IMG/VR virus record: IMGVR_UViG_3300035703_000393
Span: 1-25,122 of that record
Reading direction: 5' to 3' (one strand)
DNA from: a virus
DNA: 25,122 bases
Below the pieces are notes generated by a model. The model was not told the DNA's origin, ran no database searches, and worked only from the letters and a program-made list of their open reading frames with translations. Position numbers and translations under genes: made by a program. Shown here piece after piece: positions 1-7,024 of the stretch; positions within the stretch are counted from its first letter, which is position 1, and the number at the start of each line of letters is the position of its first letter.

Positions 1-42
1 AATTGCGGTAACATCTAAATTTGATCCCAGAGAGGTACCTGG

Positions 43-429
43 ATGTCTGGTTTAAAAGATGCATATGATTATCGGTATAGAGGTGTTTACGGTGTCTATA
101 ACGATGCTGGTGAATTAATGTATGTTGGTTCAACATCTTGCGGCTTAAAGGTCTTGGAAGAGAACCATAGAAAGGCAAGAGAGAAGGGTTATGATATGAC
201 AAAGTTCAGAACTCTTCTTGAAGAGCATGAGTCCTGGAAGTTTGTATGGTTAGTTAAGCCACATAACTGTCAGCAGCCACATATTGAGTTCGCCGAACAG
301 ACTCTCATTCAGGCAATGAAGCCAAAGCATAATGTTGATAAGACTCCATATAAGTCATCAATCTATTATGACCGATATGCTGATGTCCTGCAGCTATATG
401 GTGAAGAGTTGGAGTACTTGAATGATTAA
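43..429 (+). CDS. GIY-YIG domain protein
   Basis: A 128-residue protein that looks like a single GIY-YIG nuclease-type domain. The first motif is GVYGVYN (residues 14-20), followed by MYVGST (26-31). An E-x2-LI-x7-N pattern appears as AEQTLIQAMKPKHN (84-97), which fits the catalytic Glu and the conserved Asn of the fold. Basic residues between the motifs (NHRKAREK, 41-48) may supply the usual Arg, but which one is unclear. No DNA-binding tail such as NUMOD repeats is visible, unlike the leftward GIY-YIG gene near 20 kb, so this is probably not a classic homing endonuclease. The ATG follows GAGAGG with good spacing. It overlaps the next gene by 8 nt, so it belongs to the rightward operon. Whether it still cuts DNA cannot be told from sequence. 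Confidence 0.75.
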   Translation: MSGLKDAYDYRYRGVYGVYNDAGELMYVGSTSCGLKVLEENHRKAREKGYDMTKFRTLLEEHESWKFVWLVKPHNCQQPHIEFAEQTLIQAMKPKHNVDKTPYKSSIYYDRYADVLQLYGEELEYLND

Positions 430-811
430 GAAGAAGATCTGGGTTACATTTCAGAAGGAAGGCATTCATTGCTATCCAGCTGCTGCCACCGACGAAAAGC
501 TGAAGGATGTATCATTCCTAGCTAGCCCTCATAGACATATGTTCCACTTTAAAGTTTATCTTGAAGTGTTCCATGACGACCGTGATGTAGAGTTTATTCT
601 CCTAAAAAGAGAATTAGAAGCCTTGTATGGTAGTGGAATTCTAAAGTTAGACTTTATGTCATGTGAAATGATTGCAGAAGAACTTCTTGCATACTTGAAG
701 AATCAGTATCCAGGAAGGGATGCTACTATCATTGTAAGTGAAGATAATGAGAATGGATGTGAGCTTGTATATGAGCGTACCATTCCACTACACTCTTTAA
801 AGGATGAATAA
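422..811 (+). CDS. QueD/6-pyruvoyl-tetrahydropterin synthase-like T-fold protein
   Basis: A 129-residue protein whose motif order follows the T-fold of QueD/PTPS enzymes. GIHCYPAA (residues 14-21) sits where the first zinc His lies. HRHMFHFKV (37-45) is a variant of the HGHxF zinc motif. DVEFILLKREL (55-65) corresponds to the V-DF-xLK segment, SCEMIAEELL (80-89) to the PTxExxA helix, and SEDNENGCELVY (106-117) to the ETxxxGxxY strand with its acidic substrate-binding residue. QueD makes 6-carboxy-tetrahydropterin on the way to preQ0, the 7-deazaguanine base. The next gene is a TGT/DpdA-like protein, which inserts such bases, so the pair makes functional sense. The catalytic Cys of true QueD is not obvious, so the reaction may differ. 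The assignment rests on motif spacing and not on a search. Confidence 0.55.
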   Translation: MIKKKIWVTFQKEGIHCYPAAATDEKLKDVSFLASPHRHMFHFKVYLEVFHDDRDVEFILLKRELEALYGSGILKLDFMSCEMIAEELLAYLKNQYPGRDATIIVSEDNENGCELVYERTIPLHSLKDE

Positions 812-812
812 T

Positions 813-1661
813 ATGACACACTTTTGCCACATTGCACCTATTGATTTTCTTGACTTGGTTAGGAATAGAGACTATCACCTCACTCTGGCTCACCTAGTTG
901 ATACTAGTGATGATTATGTCGAGTTCTATAGAAGTCAGACTTGTGTAAACATTATGGATAATAGTGCCTTCGAGATGTATAAGCAAGGTAAGCCTATGCT
1001 GACACCATCTAAGGTACTTGAGATGGCTAATAAGATTAAGGCCAACTATGTTGTCATGTCTGACTATCCTGGTGAACATTCATCTAAGACAATTCAAGCT
1101 GCTATCGATCTTGCTCCTCTATTCACAGGTAATGGATTTGGTACATTCTTTGTTCCTCAATCTAAAATTGGTGATAAAGAAGATTTAATCAATGCATTTG
1201 ATTGGGCATCAACATCTAAGTATGTTGATTATATTGGTGTATCTATTCTTGGTGTACCTAATGCATATGGTGTTGAGAAAGGCAACAAGCTTCAACGTTT
1301 TGTTGCTCGCTTTATGTTTATGCAAGAGTTGTATGACCGTGGCATTCTCCAACGTATCCGAAGAAACCATAAAAAGATTCACTTCCTTGGTATGGTTGAT
1401 GGCCCTAATGAAATTAAGTTAATGGAACCATATAGAGATTATATTGACACTTGGGATAGTAGTGCTGCTATATGGTTAGGATTGAATGGTGGAACATTTG
1501 ATCCAAGTCCAACTGGTATCTTCGATGGTAAGTTTGAGAAGGAAGTTGACTTTGACCTAAAGCAAAGTGATACACCAATTGACTTTTATCGTATGGCAAA
1601 GTATAATATGGATTACATTGATACAATTGTAACCAAATATTTGAATGATCCGGGGTATTAA
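813..1661 (+). CDS. tRNA-guanine transglycosylase-like (DpdA-type) protein
   Basis: A TIM-barrel protein of the TGT superfamily. Numbered from this ATG it has 282 residues. IMDNSAFEMY (about 47-56) matches the TGT DSGGFQ motif with its catalytic Asp. VVMSDYP (about 80-86) matches the second Asp segment. YIGVSILG (about 140-147) resembles the substrate-binding glycine strand. HFLGMVDGPNEI (about 190-201) plus IDTWDSSAA (about 211-219) match the MGVGxPxD and D-x-FDC nucleophile region. TGTs swap guanine for a 7-deazaguanine in tRNA; the phage branch DpdA does so in DNA. An upstream ATG at 804 would add three residues, but AAAGG at 799-803 lies 9 nt from 813 and touches 804, so 813 is preferred. 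The TGT zinc-binding cysteines are absent, which favours a divergent or DpdA-like member. Confidence 0.6.
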   Translation: MTHFCHIAPIDFLDLVRNRDYHLTLAHLVDTSDDYVEFYRSQTCVNIMDNSAFEMYKQGKPMLTPSKVLEMANKIKANYVVMSDYPGEHSSKTIQAAIDLAPLFTGNGFGTFFVPQSKIGDKEDLINAFDWASTSKYVDYIGVSILGVPNAYGVEKGNKLQRFVARFMFMQELYDRGILQRIRRNHKKIHFLGMVDGPNEIKLMEPYRDYIDTWDSSAAIWLGLNGGTFDPSPTGIFDGKFEKEVDFDLKQSDTPIDFYRMAKYNMDYIDTIVTKYLNDPGY

Positions 1662-1662
1662 T

Positions 1663-2001
1663 ATGGTTGAGATTAAGACTGCACCTAACGGTGATATTAG
1701 CATTGGTACACCTACTCAAGGTGGAATCAAGTATAGATTTAGAGAGGATAAGATCCTTAGCGAAGTGCTTGAGTATGTAAGTAAGACCTATCAGCAGCAT
1801 TATGTTGGTAAGGAAGAGATCCAGACTATTGATGTTTGGGATTCTCTTGGTAGTGTTGATACTACTTCTAGAGATACTGCAATCAAGTACTTGATGAGAT
1901 ATGGTAAGAAGGAAGGACACAATAAAAAGGATTTGCTAAAGGCTATCCATTATATTATCCTTTTGTATCACTTTACACAACCACAGGAAGATAAGGTATG
2001 A
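1663..2001 (+). CDS. DUF3310-like small phage protein
   Basis: A protein of about 112 residues. Its C-terminal half has the pattern of the DUF3310 / T7 gp1.7-type family: HYVG, then IQTIDVWDSL, then DTAIKYLMRYGKK, then KDLLKAIHYIILL. T7 gp1.7 is a nucleotide kinase, and many relatives are uncharacterised and lie near phage nucleotide genes. Here the next gene is a dUTPase/dCTP deaminase family member, which suits a role in dNTP supply, but no P-loop is visible and no activity should be assumed. The N-terminal 30 residues have no recognised motif. An in-frame ATG at 1645 lies inside the previous gene; the ATG one base after that gene's stop (taATATG, as at 813) is preferred. It overlaps the next gene by an ATGA junction. 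Confidence 0.6.
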   Translation: MVEIKTAPNGDISIGTPTQGGIKYRFREDKILSEVLEYVSKTYQQHYVGKEEIQTIDVWDSLGSVDTTSRDTAIKYLMRYGKKEGHNKKDLLKAIHYIILLYHFTQPQEDKV

Positions 2002-2492
2002 TGATTCATATTATGGGTGAGCATGGATCAAAGCTCACCAATGTCCATGAAGTAGATGTGCAGCCCAATGCAGTTGACTTACGTTTGGGTAAGGTCTTTA
2101 AGATCAAAAATGAAACATTTGCTCTAAGCGAAGACTATAAGGTTCATAGAGGATCTGAAGAACTTCTTCCAAACGAAGAAGGCTTCTGGACACTTGAGCC
2201 AGGAACATACGAAGTTGTAATGGAAAACATTATCGAGATTGGTGAAGGTGAAGCCGGTTGGGTAATCACTCGGTCCACTCTCAACCGTAATGGTGTGTTC
2301 CTGACTTCTGGTCTTTATGATTCTGGTTATCATGGTGTTATGGCTGGTGCAATGCATGTTACGACTGGTCCATTGACAATTCGTAAGAATACAAGAATTG
2401 GCCAGTTCCTATTATTCAAGGCCGAGAGCTTGCATAAATATAATGGTAGTTATGGTCTAAACAAAGAGCATGATAAAAAGTATGGTGTATGA
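1998..2492 (+). CDS. dUTPase / dCTP deaminase superfamily protein
   Basis: A 164-residue protein of the trimeric dUTPase/DCD fold. QPNAVDLRLG (22-31) is motif 1. RSTLNRNGV (92-100) is the phosphate-binding serine motif. LYDSGYHG (106-113) is the nucleoside-binding turn. RIGQFLLFKAE (133-143) is motif 4, and YNGSYG (148-153) is a C-terminal Gly/Tyr motif. These enzymes lower dUTP and feed dUMP to thymidylate synthase, and a thyX gene begins at the right edge of this window. DCD deaminases carry a catalytic Glu shortly after the DPG turn, within a VLE-type strand. Here that stretch reads GVMAGAMHV, without Glu, which leans towards dUTPase activity or a non-catalytic member. Substrate choice cannot be settled from sequence. 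The start overlaps the previous stop by ATGA. Confidence 0.8.
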   Translation: MMIHIMGEHGSKLTNVHEVDVQPNAVDLRLGKVFKIKNETFALSEDYKVHRGSEELLPNEEGFWTLEPGTYEVVMENIIEIGEGEAGWVITRSTLNRNGVFLTSGLYDSGYHGVMAGAMHVTTGPLTIRKNTRIGQFLLFKAESLHKYNGSYGLNKEHDKKYGV

Positions 2493-2988
2493 TTTGATTG
2501 AACATGATAGTGCAATTCTTGAAAGAGAATTGGAACTATTTGATTTTCAAAACCCTCCAGTAGACCCTTTAGAGCTTGCCAAGAATCTTCTTGAGACAAT
2601 GCGACACTATAAGGGTATCGGGTTATCAGCAAACCAGGTTGGTCTTCCATATAGAGTATTCGTTATGGAAGGTGATCCTGCTTTCGCTTGTTTCAATCCA
2701 AAGATTGTTGATGTGTCAGAAGAAACTATCTCGCTGACAGAAGGCTGTCTATCATATCCAGGCGTAGCTGTTCCAGTTAAAAGACCTGCACACATTCGTG
2801 TTAGATTCTCGGCACCAGATGGTAATACTATGACAAGAAAGTTTACCGGAATGACTGCTAGAATCTTTCTACACGAATACGATCATTTACAAGGTGTCAG
2901 CTTTCTTAGAAAGATGCATCCAATCCATAAAGAAAAGGCATTGAGACAGCTGAAGAAGTATACGAGATATTTGAAAAATAAGAGGTAA
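2470..2988 (+). CDS. def: peptide deformylase
   Basis: A 172-residue peptide deformylase, the metalloenzyme that removes the formyl group from the first Met of new proteins. All three family motifs are intact: GIGLSANQ (49-56), EGCLS (91-95, metal-binding Cys93) and HEYDH (135-139, two metal-binding His and the catalytic Glu). Length is normal for the bacterial enzyme, and the C-terminus is a basic helix. The first ATG at 2470 overlaps the upstream gene by 23 nt; a second in-frame ATG at 2482 would remove four residues. AAAGAG just before 2470 weakly favours the first. Phage deformylases are known from marine T4-like phages, where they are thought to help process phage or photosystem proteins. 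It sits in the same rightward operon as its neighbours. Confidence 0.93.
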   Translation: MIKSMVYDLIEHDSAILERELELFDFQNPPVDPLELAKNLLETMRHYKGIGLSANQVGLPYRVFVMEGDPAFACFNPKIVDVSEETISLTEGCLSYPGVAVPVKRPAHIRVRFSAPDGNTMTRKFTGMTARIFLHEYDHLQGVSFLRKMHPIHKEKALRQLKKYTRYLKNKR

Positions 2989-2993
2989 TTATA

Positions 2994-3302
2994 ATGAATG
3001 TTAAAATTATTAAGTTAGTGAATGGTGATGAGATCATTTGCGATCTTCAGGAAACGAAGACAAAGTTGAAGGTCAACAAGCCATTGTTGCTTGCCTTCCA
3101 AGAGAACCGTTTGGTATTTGTTCCATTCATGCAGTACACAACTGCAATGGAAGGATTTGAATTGCTACCAGCTAGCGTTCTATTCATCACGGATCCAGTC
3201 GATTCGTTGATTAATGACTATCAGATGGCTACAAGCCAGATCCTAACTCCACCACAAGCAGCTACATCTGGTAAGAAGAGCTTGTTGCGAGCTGTGGAGT
3301 AA
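2994..3302 (+). CDS. conserved small phage protein, possible Sm-like beta-barrel
   Basis: A 102-residue protein, not assigned to a known function. The N-terminal 60 residues alternate beta strands: VKIIKLVNGDEIICDLQ (3-19), then LKVNKPLLLAFQ (25-36), then LVFVPFM (40-46). The opening IKLVNGDEIIxDL is typical of Sm-like or similar small barrels (residue pattern L-x-NG-x-x-I). A second segment, ASVLFITDPVDSLINDYQ (60-77), ends in a helix, and the tail is rich in Ser, Ala and Lys. I recall similar proteins from T4-like marine phages as unnamed conserved genes. It follows a GAGGTAATTATA leader typical of this genome and lies between peptide deformylase and a glycosyltransferase. An RNA-binding role would be a guess. 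Confidence 0.7.
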   Translation: MNVKIIKLVNGDEIICDLQETKTKLKVNKPLLLAFQENRLVFVPFMQYTTAMEGFELLPASVLFITDPVDSLINDYQMATSQILTPPQAATSGKKSLLRAVE

Positions 3303-3308
3303 TAGACA

Positions 3309-4271
3309 ATGGAAATTAAAATTGAAATTGAAGAGTTGCGAAAGAGATCACTCTTTGTAGCAACTCCCATGTACGGTGGCCAGTGCCACGGTAACTATAC
3401 TCGCTCAATGTGTGATCTAACTGCACTTTGTGTTAAGTATGGTATCAACATGAAGGTTTACTATCTCTTTAATGAATCATTAATCACAAGAGCTCGTAAC
3501 TATTGTGCTGATGAATTTATGAGAAGCGACTTTACCCACTTGATGTTTATCGATTCGGATATCGGATTTGATCCAAACGATGTTATTACATTGTTGGCTC
3601 TTCAGTCTGATGAGTCACCATTTGACATCATTGGTGGTCCATATCCTAAGAAGTGCATCTCTTGGGAAAAGGTTGTCCAGGCTGTTAATAAGGGTGCTGC
3701 GGATGAGAATCCAAATCAACTTGAACAGTTTGTTGGTGACTATGTCTTCAATCCAGTTATTGCTAAGGATGGTCCAACTCAGATTAAATTGAGTGAGCCA
3801 GCCGAGGTGCTAGAGATTGGTACTGGCTTCATGATGATCCGTAAGAAGACATTCGAGAAGTTTAGAGAGACATATCCATATCAATCATATAAGCCAGACC
3901 ATGTCCGTACTGCTCACTTTGATGGTACGAGAGAAATCTTCGCATTCTTTGATACACCAATCGATGGTAAGAGAATGTATATGGGATCCGAGCTTCGTGC
4001 ATTCTTGGAATCTAATCCAAATGCAACACCAGATGATATTGTTAAGTTCGTAAATGATCCTAACAACACTCTTCTTCGTGAGTACTCGAAGCGATACCTA
4101 TCTGAAGATTACATGTTCTGTCAGTGGGTAAGAAATATGGATATGAAGGTTTGGTTGTGCCCATGGATGCAATTGAACCATACTGGATCTTATACGTTCG
4201 GTGGTAGCCTTGCTGCTCTAGCATCCGTTGGTGCTGCAGCTACAGCTGACATTTCTAAGATTAAGAAATAA
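3309..4271 (+). CDS. GT-A fold glycosyltransferase
   Basis: A 320-residue protein with GT-A (family 2-like) glycosyltransferase features. It starts with a beta strand and glycine loop (FVATPMYGG, 16-24). HLMFIDSDIGF (77-87) carries a DxD metal/nucleotide-sugar motif at Asp82-Asp84. EIGTGFMMIRKKTFE (about 169-183) resembles the acceptor-side GGF/GTGxMLI segment. LNHTGSYTF (289-297) places a His near the C-terminus, as in metal-dependent members. Such enzymes move a sugar from a nucleotide-sugar to an acceptor. In phages the acceptor may be DNA, a virion protein or host envelope; nothing here decides it. T4 glucosylates its DNA, but with GT-B enzymes, so this is not that gene. There is no signal peptide or membrane helix, so it acts in the cytoplasm. 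Confidence 0.75.
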   Translation: MEIKIEIEELRKRSLFVATPMYGGQCHGNYTRSMCDLTALCVKYGINMKVYYLFNESLITRARNYCADEFMRSDFTHLMFIDSDIGFDPNDVITLLALQSDESPFDIIGGPYPKKCISWEKVVQAVNKGAADENPNQLEQFVGDYVFNPVIAKDGPTQIKLSEPAEVLEIGTGFMMIRKKTFEKFRETYPYQSYKPDHVRTAHFDGTREIFAFFDTPIDGKRMYMGSELRAFLESNPNATPDDIVKFVNDPNNTLLREYSKRYLSEDYMFCQWVRNMDMKVWLCPWMQLNHTGSYTFGGSLAALASVGAAATADISKIKK

Positions 4272-4287
4272 CTGAGGTAATTATATT

Positions 4288-4536
4288 ATGGCATTTGATA
4301 AGCAGAAAGTGAAAGGTGTCCTTGTTGAAGTTTCAAACTCGATGACTCGTATTGAAGCTGAAAAGGAATTCATTAAGGATGCAATTGACGCTGCATCTAA
4401 GATTCATGAGATTCCTAAGAAGACATTAAACAAGATGGCGAGAGTGTTCCACAAAAATAACTACGCCCAAGAGTTGTCTTCCATTGAAGAATTTACTACA
4501 ATGTACGAGAACATTGTTGGTAATCTCGACAAGTAA
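4288..4536 (+). CDS. dsbA: DsbA-like double-stranded DNA-binding protein
   Basis: An 82-residue, mostly helical, charged protein resembling T4 DsbA, a small dsDNA-binding protein linked to late transcription. The match recalled from memory covers residues about 16-78: EFIKDAIDAASKIHEI lines up with the T4 ELIKDI-type helix, LNKMARVFHKNNYAQ with T4 LLALYHKDN, and EEFTTMYENIV with the T4 EEVVELYDTVF end. In T4, dsbA lies elsewhere, near genes 33 and 59. Here it sits directly upstream of the sliding clamp, which itself takes part in late transcription, so the placement is sensible. A clear GAGG leader precedes the ATG. The other candidate by position is RpbA, but the length (82 against about 129) argues against it. 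Confidence 0.65.
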   Translation: MAFDKQKVKGVLVEVSNSMTRIEAEKEFIKDAIDAASKIHEIPKKTLNKMARVFHKNNYAQELSSIEEFTTMYENIVGNLDK

Positions 4537-4554
4537 TGAAGGACCTATTATATT

Positions 4555-5232
4555 ATGAAAATTTCTACACAGACCTTACAGGTCTTAAAGAACTATGCTT
4601 CGATCAATCCCAATCTATTAGTTAAGCCTGGGAGCGTACTCAGCACAATTAGCACCAATAAAAATATCTATGCTAAGGCTAGTGTTGCCGAGACGTTCCC
4701 AGCTTCTTTTGCTATCTATGATATGCAACAGTTCTTGGGAGTGATCAGCATTTTTGATGATCCTGATTTTCAATTTGGAAATAATTCTGTAACGATTTCC
4801 TCTGGTAACAGATCCGTGGAGTACATGTATGCTTCCGAGCATATGGTTGTTGCTCCATCGGATACTGTTGCTCAGAAGATTGCTGTCACTAATCCTGAGA
4901 TTACATTTGACCTACCTGCGCAGACTTTAAGTGAGGTTATCAAGGCCACTGCTATTCTGCAGCTTGATAAGATTAATGTAGTTAGTGAGAATGGTAGTGT
5001 CAATGTTGTAGTGGCAGATCCTAAGAACCCATCATCTAACAAGTTCTCTGTTAATGTTGGTGGTACAGCAAACACAGACCTCACTATGGTATTTGCTGCT
5101 GAGGTGATGAAGTTCATCCCTGGTGAATATAAAGTTGGTATTTCATCATCTGGTATTGGCTCATTCAAGAACGAGAAGCTTGATCTAGAATACTTTGTAA
5201 TGGCTGACGTTAAGTCTAAGAAGAAGGCTTAA
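4555..5232 (+). CDS. 45: sliding clamp, DNA polymerase processivity factor (gp45)
   Basis: A 225-residue T4-type sliding clamp. The N-terminus (MKISTQTLQVLKNYASINPN) parallels T4 gp45 MKLSKDTTALLKNFATINS, and the FAIYDMQQFLGVISIF stretch (51-66) parallels T4 VAIYDLNGFLGILSL. The rest alternates strands as expected of a two-domain clamp subunit that forms a trimeric ring. Length is close to T4 gp45 (228). The clamp tethers gp43 polymerase to DNA and, in T4, also acts as the mobile activator of late promoters; two T4-type late octamers occur in this window. It is followed after 3 nt by clamp-loader subunit 44, as in T4. T4 RegA represses translation of gene 45, so the same control is likely here. 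Confidence 0.95.
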   Translation: MKISTQTLQVLKNYASINPNLLVKPGSVLSTISTNKNIYAKASVAETFPASFAIYDMQQFLGVISIFDDPDFQFGNNSVTISSGNRSVEYMYASEHMVVAPSDTVAQKIAVTNPEITFDLPAQTLSEVIKATAILQLDKINVVSENGSVNVVVADPKNPSSNKFSVNVGGTANTDLTMVFAAEVMKFIPGEYKVGISSSGIGSFKNEKLDLEYFVMADVKSKKKA

Positions 5233-5235
5233 TGT

Positions 5236-6174
5236 ATGCTAGAAGAAGTATTGTGGGTTGAAAAATACCGTCCTCGAGCTGTGGCTGATTGTATCCTACC
5301 ACAAGAGCTAAAGAAGACATTCCAAGCATTCATTGATAGTGGTACTATTCCAAATCTATTGTTAACCGGTACCCAAGGTACAGGTAAGACTACTGTTGCT
5401 CGTGCTATGTGCGAGCAGCTAGGTTGTGACTACATTGTCATTAACGGATCTATGAATGGTGGCATTGATACACTACGAAATGAGATCCAGCAGTTCGCTA
5501 GTACAATGTCATTTAGTGGTGGTAGAAAGATGGTGATCCTCGATGAGGCTGATTATCTTAATGCTCAGTCTACCCAGCCAGCTTTGAGAAACTTTATGGA
5601 AGAGTTCTCAAGGAACTGTGGATTCATTCTTACCTGTAACTTCAAGTCTAGAATTATTGAACCTTTGCATTCTAGATGCTCAATTGTAGAATTCAAGATT
5701 CCACCTAAGGAGAAGCCAGTGCTTGCTGGTGAGTTCTATAAGAGGGTGCTGAATATCCTGAATACAGAGGGTATCGAATACAATAAGAATGTAGTTGGTG
5801 AGTTGATTGCTAGACACTTCCCCGACTGGCGTAGAATCATTAACGAACTCCAGCGATATAGTGTTGCTGGTAAGATTGATTCTGGTATCCTGGTTAACCT
5901 ATCTGACGAACACTTCACTCAGTTAGTTACTATCCTAAAGGATAGACGATTCAATGATATGAGAAAGTGGGTGGCGGAGTCAAGTGATATTGATTCATCT
6001 GTTCTCTTTAGAAAGATATATGATGCATTAAGCTCAATTGCTAAACCAGCATCGATTCCACAAGCTATCTTGATCCTAGCTGACTATCAGTATAAGGCTG
6101 CGTTCGTTGCTGATCAAGAGATCAATCTAGTGGCATGCTTGAGTCAATTGATGGCTGAGGTCGAATACACATGA
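5236..6174 (+). CDS. 44: clamp loader large subunit (gp44)
   Basis: A 312-residue AAA+ ATPase of the clamp-loader family. WVEKYRPR (7-14) opens the protein as in RFC/gp44 subunits. Walker A is GTQGTGKT (45-52), Walker B is VILDEAD (100-106), sensor 1 is the TCN at 133-135, and the SRC arginine-finger motif is at 146-148. Four gp44 subunits plus one gp62 open the clamp ring and load it at primer ends. Length is close to the T4 protein (319). The ATG begins 3 nt after the clamp stop with no free-standing leader; the purine-rich end of gene 45 (AAGAAGG) must serve as ribosome site, which suggests coupled translation. Its 3' end overlaps gene 62 by ATGA. Confidence 0.97.
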   Translation: MLEEVLWVEKYRPRAVADCILPQELKKTFQAFIDSGTIPNLLLTGTQGTGKTTVARAMCEQLGCDYIVINGSMNGGIDTLRNEIQQFASTMSFSGGRKMVILDEADYLNAQSTQPALRNFMEEFSRNCGFILTCNFKSRIIEPLHSRCSIVEFKIPPKEKPVLAGEFYKRVLNILNTEGIEYNKNVVGELIARHFPDWRRIINELQRYSVAGKIDSGILVNLSDEHFTQLVTILKDRRFNDMRKWVAESSDIDSSVLFRKIYDALSSIAKPASIPQAILILADYQYKAAFVADQEINLVACLSQLMAEVEYT

Positions 6175-6563
6175 ATCCGTTCGACTTTCTGAATGCTATC
6201 AATTATACCAAGATTGATGTCATATCTACATCGGAAAATCCGGAAAAAGCCGAGAAATTATACAATCCGTATCTTGTCAACCGTGGATTGTCGTATTTCG
6301 CGGATACTGTGCTGTATTGCAATGAAATCAATGTCCGCCACCATATGGATAAAAAGCTCCAATTTGACTTCCTTCTAAATAGTATAAGGAAGAACAAAAG
6401 GTTCTCCAAATGGCACAAAGCTGAAGTGGATGAAGACGCACAAATTATTAGTAATTACTATAAGTGCAGTATTAGAAAAGCTAAGGAGATGCAATCAATA
6501 CTATCTACAGATCAGCTTAGACAATTAAAAGAAAAAATGAGTGTAGGTGGAGCGAACAGATGA
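6171..6563 (+). CDS. 62: clamp loader small subunit (gp62)
   Basis: A 130-residue protein in the gene 62 position. It carries the family segment YNPYLVNRGLSYFADTVLY (31-49), followed by NEINVRHHMDKKLQFDFLL (51-69) and KNKRFSKWHK (74-83). gp62 is the non-ATPase subunit that bridges the gp44 ATPases in the loader. T4 gp62 is 187 residues; the short form here is like those I recall from cyanophages and lacks most of the C-terminal part. The start overlaps the end of gene 44 (ATGA) and the stop overlaps the start of regA (ATGA), so all three are translationally coupled. No internal frameshift is needed to explain the short length, since the reading frame runs cleanly into regA. Confidence 0.92.
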   Translation: MNPFDFLNAINYTKIDVISTSENPEKAEKLYNPYLVNRGLSYFADTVLYCNEINVRHHMDKKLQFDFLLNSIRKNKRFSKWHKAEVDEDAQIISNYYKCSIRKAKEMQSILSTDQLRQLKEKMSVGGANR

Positions 6564-6994
6564 TTACAGTAGAAAGTTTTATTGAAGTCACTCTAAAACA
6601 AAATGATGACTTCCTAAAGGTTAAAGAGACATTAACCAGAATTGGCATTGCATCCGAAAAGAACAAGACACTATACCAGTCTTGTCATATCCTCCATAAG
6701 AAGGGAAAGTACTACATTGTACACTTCAAAGAGCTCTTTGCTCTAGACGGTAGACCTTCGTCTCTTACAGACGATGATGTGGCTCGCCGTAATACAATTG
6801 TCAACCTACTTTCCGATTGGGGTCTTGTTGCATTAGTAGATCCTGAAAAGACTAAAGAGCCAGTTGCCCCCATGAGACTAATCAAGGTCATTCCATTCAA
6901 ACAGAAGAATGAGTGGCAGTTGGTCACGAAGTACAATATTGGCAGATCGAAGAAAGGTGATGACAATGTACATGAAAGCGATGAAGCCGAATAA
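6560..6994 (+). CDS. regA: RegA translational repressor
   Basis: A 144-residue RegA. It contains near-identical stretches to T4 RegA: DDFLKVKETLTRIGIA (16-31), LYQSCHILHKKGKYYIVHFKE (38-58, central 20 shared in pattern), and FKQKNEWQLVTKYNIG (113-128). RegA binds early mRNAs over their start codons and blocks ribosomes; in T4 the targets include the clamp and clamp-loader genes and regA itself. Compared with T4 (122 residues) there are six extra N-terminal residues and an acidic C-terminal tail of about 16 residues (GRSKKGDDNVHESDEAE). In T4 gene 43 comes next; here 6.2 kb of other genes intervene. A tiny ORF starts inside its 3' end. Confidence 0.97.
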   Translation: MITVESFIEVTLKQNDDFLKVKETLTRIGIASEKNKTLYQSCHILHKKGKYYIVHFKELFALDGRPSSLTDDDVARRNTIVNLLSDWGLVALVDPEKTKEPVAPMRLIKVIPFKQKNEWQLVTKYNIGRSKKGDDNVHESDEAE

Positions 6995-7022
6995 GAAGTC
7001 AAAGGGTAAACAAAGGAGATAA
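6966..7022 (+). CDS. possible 18-residue basic microprotein
   Basis: A short frame reads MYMKAMKPNKKSKGKQRR, with 8 basic residues of 18. AAAGG at 6953-6957 lies 8 nt upstream of the ATG, a good ribosome site placed within regA. The frame ends 2 nt before the next gene's ATG, inside that gene's own AGGAG leader. It could be a real microprotein or only a coupling device that carries ribosomes from regA to the next gene. Its composition suggests nucleic-acid contact, but that is speculation. Too short to judge by codon use. Confidence 0.3.
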   Translation: MYMKAMKPNKKSKGKQRR

Positions 7023-7024
7023 AC

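Noticed and set aside
2-55. Possible end of an upstream gene in frame 2 (stop at 53-55)
   Set aside because: Only 17 codons are visible, and frame 1 also ends plausibly at 16-18, so neither can be supported as a gene end.
1221-1243. TATG-TTGATT-ATATTGG inside the TGT-like gene, resembling the repeated motif
   Set aside because: It lacks the GTAAC half and is explained by coding sequence.
1468-1920. 150-residue open frame on the reverse strand
   Set aside because: It lies antisense to the TGT-like and DUF3310-like genes, which have clear motifs, and it shows no recognisable domain.
2433-2440. CATAAATA, near the late promoter octamer
   Set aside because: One mismatch, inside the coding region of the dUTPase-family gene, and the following genes are in a continuous operon with coupled starts.
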